NCBI GenBank assembly: GCA_003022085.1
Contig: PXQK01000087.1
Span: forward strand, 4,182-14,778
DNA from: Halobacteriales archaeon QH_10_65_19
Lineage (GTDB): Archaea; Halobacteriota; Halobacteria; Halobacteriales; Haloarculaceae
Length of the DNA: 10,597 nt
Direction: 5' to 3'
Below, one piece after another: positions 6,555-10,597 of the stretch; position 1 is the stretch's first letter; each line of letters begins with the position of its first letter. The notes below the pieces were generated by a model. It was not told the origin of the DNA. It did not search any database and saw only the letters and a list, made by a program, of their open reading frames with translations. The position numbers were made by a program, and so were the translations under genes.

Positions 6555-7163
6555 GCAGCGGGCGGGGAGACCGGGCCCGGAGCACGGGCGGCTCCCGGAG
6601 AGCCGACGAACTCGCGAACGCCCGCGTCGTGTTCGTCGACAACTTCGACTCGTTCACGTACAACCTCGTCGAGTACGTCAGCGAGCACGCCGAGACCGAG
6701 GTGTTCCGGAACACGGCCACCCTCGCGGATATCCGCGCGGCCGACCCCGATGCGGTCGTGATCTCGCCCGGGCCGGGACACCCGAACAACGAGCGCGACG
6801 TGGGCGTGAGTTCGGACGTGCTCCGGGACCTCAGCCCGGAGGTGCCGACGCTGGGCGTCTGTCTCGGGCTGGAGGCCGCCGTCCACGCCTACGGCGGCGA
6901 GGTCGGACGGGCGCGGGGTGTTCGCGGGCCTCGAACAGGGGTTCCAGGGCGGACGGTACCACTCGCTGATCGCCACCGAGGTGCCCGACTGCTTCGAGGT
7001 AACTGCGACGACCGAGACCGCGGAGGGGACGAACCTCGTCATGGGTATCCGCCACCGGGAGCACCCGATCGAGTGCGTGCAGTTCCACCCCGAGTCTGTG
7101 CTGACTGCTGTCGGCCACGACGTGATCCGGAACTTCCTCACGCTGCCGGCCGTGCACCCCTGA
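6551..7163 (+). pseudogene. trpG: Anthranilate synthase component II (glutamine amidotransferase), internal deletion plus frameshift
   Basis: The ATG overlaps the trpE stop. Residues 1-24 are a basic/Ser-rich leader; then come V-V-F-V-D-N-F-D-S-F-T-Y-N (26-38), the oxyanion region S-P-G-P-G-H-P (72-78) and the nucleophile in G-V-C-L-G-L-E (102-108, Cys104). This frame loses homology after G-G-E-V-G-R-A (residue 121, about base 6913). From 6915 another frame takes over with G-V-F-A-G-L-E-Q-G-F, Y-H-S-L-I-A and Q-F-H-P-E-S-V (catalytic His and Glu), ending at TGA 7161-7163. Between the parts, about 15-20 residues normal for TrpG, including the H-G-K segment, are missing. A single base-call error therefore cannot explain the break. 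As written, translation would run out of frame to 7186 and give no active glutaminase. It could instead be an assembly or consensus error. TrpG identity is secure; loss of function rests on sequence accuracy. Confidence 0.85.
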
Positions 7164-7176
7164 TACTGACGGACGA

Positions 7177-7195
7177 AAATCCGTAGTACCTCGGG
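7177..7195 (+). repeat. Short repeat similar to 9755-9775
   Basis: AAATCCGTAGTAC (7177-7189) matches AAATCTGTAGTAC at 9755-9767 at 12 of 13 bases. Both are followed within two bases by TCGGG and an AGAA-containing stretch. Each copy sits at the edge of a degraded gene (trpG and the kinase remnant). Possibly a common fragment of a transposable element; the match is short. Confidence 0.3.
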
Positions 7196-7224
7196 GAAGA
7201 AATTGAAGAACTCGTAGATGCAGG

Positions 7225-7336
7225 AAGCCCCCGGCTGCTCGACTCGGGGGTCGTTCGAAAATCTTCGATTTTCGTGATCACGAGAATCTTCGATTCTCGG
7301 ACGACGAGGCGAACAACGTCGAGCGACCTGGGGCTT
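7225..7336. repeat. Nested inverted-repeat structure with two tandem hairpins (possible IS200/IS605-type end or structured RNA)
   Basis: Two perfect hairpins with identical TTC loops occur in tandem: CGAAAATC/GATTTTCG (7256-7274) and CGAGAATC/GATTCTCG (7281-7299), separated by TGATCA. The copies differ only by an A-T to G-C exchange on both sides of the stem, which preserves pairing. They sit inside longer-range complementary arms: AAGCCCC 7225-7231 with GGGGCTT 7330-7336, GCTCGAC 7237-7243 with GTCGAGC 7318-7324, and GTTCG 7253-7257 with CGAAC 7310-7314. CCCCCG 7228-7233 can alternatively pair with CGGGGG 7245-7250. The left part resembles, from memory, the 3' ends of haloarchaeal TnpB-type elements; no transposase gene is present. 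It lies between convergent genes, so it may also end transcription. Confidence 0.6.
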
Positions 7337-7378
7337 TCTCTTCCACACACCTGCTGTTTAACGGTCATGTCGAGTTCC

Positions 7379-8542
7379 TCAAAAGCTTCCCTGAGTTACT
7401 ACGTCGTCGTCCGCGAGTTCGGTCCACCAGTCGGTTTCGGTGAGGTCGAGGACCGCCCCTGCGGCCGCCAGCTGGTCAGTGGTCGTCTCGATGGGGGTGG
7501 TCCCACAGCCGTCGGGGGGCATTCCGGTCTCCTGGTCGACGAACATCGACGTGGTCAGGTCGAACTCGCAGACGACGCCGGCGCCTTCCTGCGGGATCGT
7601 CACCTCGCTTCCGCTGATCTCCATCGCAAGCTGACCGGAGACGGCGACGCGGGTGTACTCCTCGTTCTCGACGTGGGTTGCGAACCACTCCGGCACGTTC
7701 CCGTTGTCCATCACGACCAGGAACGTCCGTTCCTCTGTCTCGCCGCCGGGGATCAGGGCGTCCTCTTCGGCCGCACGCAGCTCGACCTCGCTGGCGTCCC
7801 AGTCAGCGACCGGGATGTCGTTGAACTCGACGCTCCCGGTGAAGGCCGGCGTCGGGATGGGGTAGGCGTTGGGGTTGTGGATCCGTGCGGTGACGACAAT
7901 TTCGGTCTCTGATTCGGTCACCTCGCCCCAGCGGGTCGTCACGTTCTCGACCTCGACGGTCGGCTCGATTGCGGTGCCGTCGGGCGCGCGAACGTCGGCA
8001 TCCGTGCCGTTGTAGGTCCCCTCGAACTGGGAGAAACCCCGGTCAAGCGCGCCCTCGATGTCGGTATCGACCTCGCGCTCGTAGGTGCCGGACGGCGAGC
8101 CCGAGAGCGGGCCGACCGAGGTGTGGACAGTCGCGTTGACGACGGCGGTGCTGACCTCGTCGTTGTTCAGGTGCCTGTTCCACCACAGCGGGATCTGCTG
8201 GTGGCGGAGGTCGGTCGTGAACGTCTCTGTACTCCGGCCCGAGGGGACGCCGACGCCGGTCGCCCCGCCCTCGGCGATGTCAACGCCGGCGAGGTCGACG
8301 TCGTACTCGACGTCGCTGTCGCCGCCAATGCCGAAGGGATTGGGGTTGTCGATCCAGACGGTAGTCAGGATCTCGATGCGCTCGTCGCCGACTTCACCCC
8401 AGGCGTTGTCCTCCAGGCCGGCGTCGGGGACGCCGATAACCCCGAGGAGGAAGAGTAGCGCGACGACAACGACGAGCCCGACGATGACACCCGCAGCGAT
8501 CTTGCCCAGCCGCCTTCGTCTCTGTTCTCGCTTCTGCTCCAT
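7379..8542 (-). CDS. Membrane-anchored protein with two LEA14-like (water-stress) domains
   Basis: The N-terminus is strongly basic (K-R-E-Q-R-R-R-R-L-G-K), followed by one hydrophobic helix at about residues 15-39. This suggests an anchor with the rest outside the cell. Two repeated domains follow. The first, at about 48-170, contains T-T-V-W-I-D-N-P-N-P-F-G-I. The second, at about 195-320, contains V-T-A-R-I-H-N-P-N-A-Y-P-I-P and V-E-F-N-D-I-P-V. The N-P-N motif in a beta-rich context is typical of LEA14/WHy domains, linked to desiccation or stress tolerance; their molecular role is poorly known. Two cysteines lie near the C-terminus. An ATG at 8548 is also in frame, but the ATG at 8542 lies exactly 27 nt from the TATA centre, so a leaderless start there is preferred (387 residues). 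The gene is convergent with trpG. The family is well supported; export is inferred. Confidence 0.75.
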   Translation of the reverse strand: MEQKREQRRRRLGKIAAGVIVGLVVVVALLFLLGVIGVPDAGLEDNAWGEVGDERIEILTTVWIDNPNPFGIGGDSDVEYDVDLAGVDIAEGGATGVGVPSGRSTETFTTDLRHQQIPLWWNRHLNNDEVSTAVVNATVHTSVGPLSGSPSGTYEREVDTDIEGALDRGFSQFEGTYNGTDADVRAPDGTAIEPTVEVENVTTRWGEVTESETEIVVTARIHNPNAYPIPTPAFTGSVEFNDIPVADWDASEVELRAAEEDALIPGGETEERTFLVVMDNGNVPEWFATHVENEEYTRVAVSGQLAMEISGSEVTIPQEGAGVVCEFDLTTSMFVDQETGMPPDGCGTTPIETTTDQLAAAGAVLDLTETDWWTELADDDVVTQGSF

Positions 8543-8564
8543 TGCCATCCACTCATAGTGACGA

Positions 8565-8572
8565 GGTTAAAC
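8565..8572 (-). promoter_or_regulatory. TATA box of the LEA14-like gene
   Basis: On the minus strand this reads GTTTAACC. Its centre near 8569 is 27 nt from the ATG at 8542 and 21 nt from the ATG at 8548. This favours the second ATG as the start of a leaderless message. Confidence 0.5.
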
Positions 8573-8743
8573 GGTTTGTGGCTACGGGATGCCGGATCGA
8601 CGGTCACATTCTTGTGGCACCCGAAAGCTCACGAAATCCCGAGTTCGGGGGAATCCGTTACGGAACCGATCGGGGACGGCCGGCTCTGTCGAGCAGGTGA
8701 CGAGCGTTCGAAAAAACGGCCAACAGTGGACCGTTCCTGATAG
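8573..8743. other. Non-coding stretch upstream of the LEA14-like gene
   Basis: This is the first part of a gap between the LEA14-like and NYN genes (8549-8921). Apart from the promoter at 8565-8572 and the inverted-repeat element at 8744-8845, I see no convincing gene, RNA or terminator here. A 60-codon plus-strand frame (8558-8740) lacks any promoter, family motif or haloarchaeal acidity. Confidence 0.4.
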
Positions 8744-8845
8744 GGTCGTGCGTGACTATTTTCAGTATTGCTCCGAAATATCGGCGGGAGAGCATCCGAG
8801 ACCCCCAATCTGTTCCAGCCGGGCGGTACAGAGTCACGCACGACC
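8744..8845. mobile_element. 102-bp element with 14-bp perfect terminal inverted repeats (MITE-like)
   Basis: GGTCGTGCGTGACT at 8744-8757 is repeated perfectly inverted at 8832-8845, bounding 74 bases without coding capacity. Outside the 14-bp core the similarity continues with mismatches: the left flank T-G-A-T-A-G resembles the sequence before the copy at 1047. The right end plus 10 further inner bases (8822-8849) is identical, in inverted orientation, to 1043-1070 more than 7 kb away. This is the architecture of a non-autonomous miniature inverted-repeat element, or of the residual ends of a longer insertion sequence. No clear target-site duplication was found at the borders, and the parent transposase is not in this window. 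Confidence 0.6.
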
Positions 8846-8921
8846 GTATAACGACGCTCTCCGGACGCCGGCGTTCGCGATCCCGAGCCCCTCACTGGGT
8901 TGACGCGGGCCGCGGCGGGTG

Positions 8922-9419
8922 TCACAGCAGGAACCGGCCGGTGTCCGCGCTCATGTCGGTGGCCGCGTCGGCGGCCTCGGTGAGGTTGTCGGCGGTCGAC
9001 TTCCCGAACGAGATGACCTCGACGCGGACGCCCTCGTGTTTCAGGTGGCTACAGAGCCGCGCGAAGTCACCGTCACCGGTACACAGGGCGATCGTATCGA
9101 CGTGGTTGGCGAGCGTCACGGCGTCGAGGCTCATCCCGACGTCCCAGTCGGCCTTCTTGGAGCCGTCGGGGAACGTCCGGATGTCCTTGATGCGGGTCTC
9201 GAAGCCGATGTCGACGAGCGCCTCGAAGAAGCTCTCCTCCTCGGGGGCGTCCGCCCGGATCACGTAGGCGATCGCCCGCGTCAGTTCCCGGCCGTCGACC
9301 GCCACCTCCAGCAGCTCGGCGTAGTCGATGTTCCGGGAGTACATGCTCTGTGCCGAGTGGTAGAGGTTCTGCGAGTCGACAAGAACGGCGACCCGCTGGC
9401 GGGGATGGATCTCGCTCAT
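8922..9419 (-). CDS. NYN-domain (LabA/DUF88-like) putative nuclease
   Basis: NYN domains are PIN-like folds that usually cut RNA using clustered acidic residues and metal. The 165-residue product is essentially a single domain. It opens with A-V-L-V-D-S-Q-N-L-Y (11-20, Asp15), then K-A-D-W-D-V-G-M-S-L-D-A (89-100, Asp91, Asp93 and Asp99), and C-T-G-D-G-D-F-A-R-L (113-122, Asp116 and Asp118), followed by V-R-V-E-V-I-S-F-G. All expected acidic positions are present, so it should be active. The frame extends to TTG 9425, but ATG 9417-9419 is favoured: a weak AT-rich box (CTTTTGG on the minus strand, around 9446) lies 27 nt upstream, giving a leaderless start. No partner gene, toxin-antitoxin pair or RNA-binding domain is adjacent; its upstream neighbour is a kinase wreck. 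The natural substrate is unknown. Confidence 0.8.
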   Translation of the reverse strand: MSEIHPRQRVAVLVDSQNLYHSAQSMYSRNIDYAELLEVAVDGRELTRAIAYVIRADAPEEESFFEALVDIGFETRIKDIRTFPDGSKKADWDVGMSLDAVTLANHVDTIALCTGDGDFARLCSHLKHEGVRVEVISFGKSTADNLTEAADAATDMSADTGRFLL

Positions 9420-9458
9420 ACCCAACTTCGACGAGCCAGCCCAAAAGGCGTTTGCCTC

Positions 9459-9719
9459 CTACACGAACTCGACGCCGGTGATCTCGAACCTGGCGCCGCC
9501 ACCGTCGCACTCGGTGACCCGGCCATCCCAGCCGTGTGTCGGCGACCTGTTCCACGATTGCCAGCCCGAAGCCGGTGCCGTCGGGTAACCGCTCTCGAAT
9601 ACCTGCTCGGGATCCGCGCGGATGCGGCGATCGGTGTCGAGCTGGACCAGCCGACTACGGGCGTGTGTGACCAGCAGTTCGGCCAGTTCGAGATCGTCTC
9701 TACTAAAGACAACGATCAA
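9459..9719 (-). pseudogene. Histidine kinase C-terminal (HATPase) remnant with deletion and dinucleotide loss
   Basis: Read on the minus strand from 9719, the frame gives D-D-L-E-L-A-E-L-L, then D-R-R-I-R-A-D-P-E-Q-V-F-E, which resembles the start of a kinase ATP-binding domain just before its N-box. At about 9594 the homology jumps to another frame, E-R-L-P-D-G-T-G-F-G-L-A-I-V-E-Q-V-A-D, the glycine-rich G box. The asparagine-bearing N-box and the first G box are missing. Near 9542 it returns to the original frame: H-G-W-D-G-R-V-T-E, G-G-G-A-R-F-E-I-T-G and V-E-F-V, ending at the stop 9459-9461. The second shift equals loss of one AC pair from an ACAC run. The 5' part (sensor and phospho-acceptor histidine) is absent, with homology fading at about 9720. 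It cannot be a working kinase. The stop is about 40 nt upstream of the NYN start. Confidence 0.7.
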
Positions 9720-9754
9720 TCACTCAATCTTGCATACGTGACAGTAGAAAAGAC

Positions 9755-9775
9755 AAATCTGTAGTACAGTCGGGA
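9755..9775 (+). repeat. Short repeat similar to 7177-7195
   Basis: AAATCTGTAGTAC at 9755-9767 matches 7177-7189 with one difference, followed by CGGGAGAA resembling the bases after the first copy. It sits about 35 bp beyond the point where histidine-kinase homology stops. Between here and the htpX stop (9776-9883) I see no gene and no clear terminator. Confidence 0.3.
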
Positions 9776-9883
9776 GAAGGATCAAAGTCGCGCCGAGGTG
9801 GGATCCGGAGCAACGGTGAACGAACCGACGCTAGCAACAGGGAGAAGCGTTGACTTCCGCCGGACCAAGACAACGGGAGTGCC

Positions 9884-10597
9884 TTACATCGAGCGCAGCC
9901 GGGAGATGCGCTTCTCCGTCGGGGGGTGGGTGGAGAAGATCTTCTGGAGGATCCCCCGCTCGGTGCCGAAGATACAGAGGGCGTTGACAGTCTCCTCGCC
10001 TTTCATCTCTTTCCCCTGGGCGCCTGCGCTGATCTTCTCCAGCGCGCGGGCCATCGCGTCGGGGTTGCGGGTGTAGGTCGCGGCGTCCTCGTCGGCGACG
10101 TACTCCCGGTAGCGCGAGATCGCCATCACGAAGATCATCACGATCATCTGGGCGACCGTCCCGAGCAGCATCCCCACGAGGTAAGTGCCGATATTGCGGT
10201 CGCCACCCAGGATATACCCCCACTGGACGATGATGCCGACCATCGAGGCGATCGACTGCCCCAGCACCATGATGACGACGTCGCGGTTTTTAATGTGGGC
10301 GAGTTCGTGGGCGAGCACGCCCTTGAGTTCGTCGTGCTCGAGCAGGTCGATGATCTCCTGTGAGACCACGACGACGCCGGCGCCCTTGCGGCCGACGGCG
10401 AAGGCGTTGGGCACGCCCATGTCGGCGACCATCAGGCGCGGTTTCTCGACGCCCATCTCGCGGCAGAGCTGCTCCACCGAGCGGTGGATCTCGCCGTAGT
10501 TGTACCGGCCCTCGCGGCCCTCGGGCATATCCTTCGCGTCGACGCTGCGGAGGGCCATCCACTTCCCGAACTTGTACTGGAAGCCGACGAACGCGAC
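9884..10597 (-). CDS. htpX: HtpX-like membrane zinc metalloprotease (M48), N-terminus outside window
   Basis: HtpX proteases degrade damaged membrane proteins with a cytosol-facing zinc site. The frame is open to the window edge (V-A-F-V-G-F-Q-Y-K-F-G-K-W at the border), so the gene starts beyond 10597. The ATG at 10558 is an internal methionine. The visible 237 residues include G-V-P-N-A-F-A-V-G-R, then the zinc motif H-E-L-A-H (10295-10309). Two hydrophobic helices follow, M-V-L-G-Q-S-I-A-S-M-V-G-I-I-V and L-V-G-M-L-L-G-T-V-A-Q-M-I-V-M-I-F-V. Next comes S-R-Y-R-E-Y-V-A-D-E-D-A-A, carrying the third zinc ligand, and the C-terminal T-H-P-P-T-E-K-R-I. All M48B signatures are in place and there is no sign of damage, unlike the neighbouring kinase remnant. 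Stop is TAA at 9884-9886. Confidence 0.92.
   Translation of the reverse strand, partial: VAFVGFQYKFGKWMALRSVDAKDMPEGREGRYNYGEIHRSVEQLCREMGVEKPRLMVADMGVPNAFAVGRKGAGVVVVSQEIIDLLEHDELKGVLAHELAHIKNRDVVIMVLGQSIASMVGIIVQWGYILGGDRNIGTYLVGMLLGTVAQMIVMIFVMAISRYREYVADEDAATYTRNPDAMARALEKISAGAQGKEMKGEETVNALCIFGTERGILQKIFSTHPPTEKRISRLRSM

Noticed and set aside
7256..7299. Possible CRISPR array from the 25-nt repeated hairpin
   Set aside because: Only two units, with a 6-nt palindromic gap and no spacers or cas genes; better explained as tandem hairpins.
7274..7912. 212-codon plus-strand frame crossing the hairpin region into the LEA14-like gene
   Set aside because: It overlaps the strongly supported minus-strand gene, and its first part is the inverted-repeat structure. 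No coherent domain.
8558..8740. 60-codon plus-strand frame upstream of the LEA14-like gene
   Set aside because: No promoter, no acidic bias and no known motif; probably chance.
8919..9764. 281-codon plus-strand frame across the NYN gene and kinase remnant
   Set aside because: The minus strand carries NYN catalytic motifs and kinase fragments in this span; the plus frame is a shadow.
1..10597. tRNA, rRNA, replication origin or prophage genes
   Set aside because: No cloverleaf with conserved arms, no rRNA-like stretch, no origin-binding boxes beside an orc/cdc6 gene and no phage structural motifs were seen by eye.

Overview
The window looks like chromosomal DNA of a halophilic archaeon (class Halobacteria). 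Supporting signs are high G+C, strongly acidic proteins rich in Asp, Glu and Val, a trpD-trpF-trpE-trpG order with start/stop overlaps, AT-rich TATA boxes about 27 nt upstream of start codons (typical of leaderless haloarchaeal transcripts), and haloarchaeal-type families: a geranylgeranyl reductase-like flavoprotein, a membrane LEA14-like protein, a NYN-domain protein and HtpX. The genus cannot be fixed from the sequence.

Layout: (1) 3-1043, 3' part of a geranylgeranyl-reductase-family flavoprotein, followed directly by a 28-bp repeat. (2) 1142-1841, an unrecognised acidic protein (minus strand) diverging from a 46-residue CxxC zinc-finger protein; their promoters are separated by two overlapping palindromes. 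(3) 1870-2797, two stop/start-overlapping pseudogenes, a polyphosphate kinase and a PPP-family phosphatase, each missing its middle. (4) 2967-7163, the tryptophan genes: trpD, trpF and trpE are intact, but trpG has an internal loss plus a frameshift. (5) 7164-7378, a convergent intergenic region with an elaborate nested inverted-repeat structure, probably a mobile-element remnant. (6) 7379-8542, a membrane-anchored protein with two LEA14-like domains (minus strand). (7) 8549-8921, a non-coding stretch holding a 102-bp element with 14-bp perfect terminal inverted repeats; one end of it matches the repeat at 1043-1070. (8) 8922-9419, a NYN-domain putative nuclease. (9) 9459-9719, the wreck of a histidine-kinase ATPase domain. 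(10) 9884-10597, the htpX protease, truncated by the window edge.

TrpE and TrpG together form anthranilate synthase, TrpD adds the phosphoribosyl group and TrpF isomerises the product, so the block is the first half of tryptophan synthesis. The most notable property of the window is that four genes (ppk1, the phosphatase, trpG, the kinase) have lost internal segments, several at short direct repeats, beside intact neighbours. This is either real local gene decay or a systematic assembly fault, and read-level evidence should separate the two. The other strong signals are the tandem covarying hairpins at 7256-7299 and the small inverted-repeat element at 8744-8845. I did not find a clear new defence or metabolic system.
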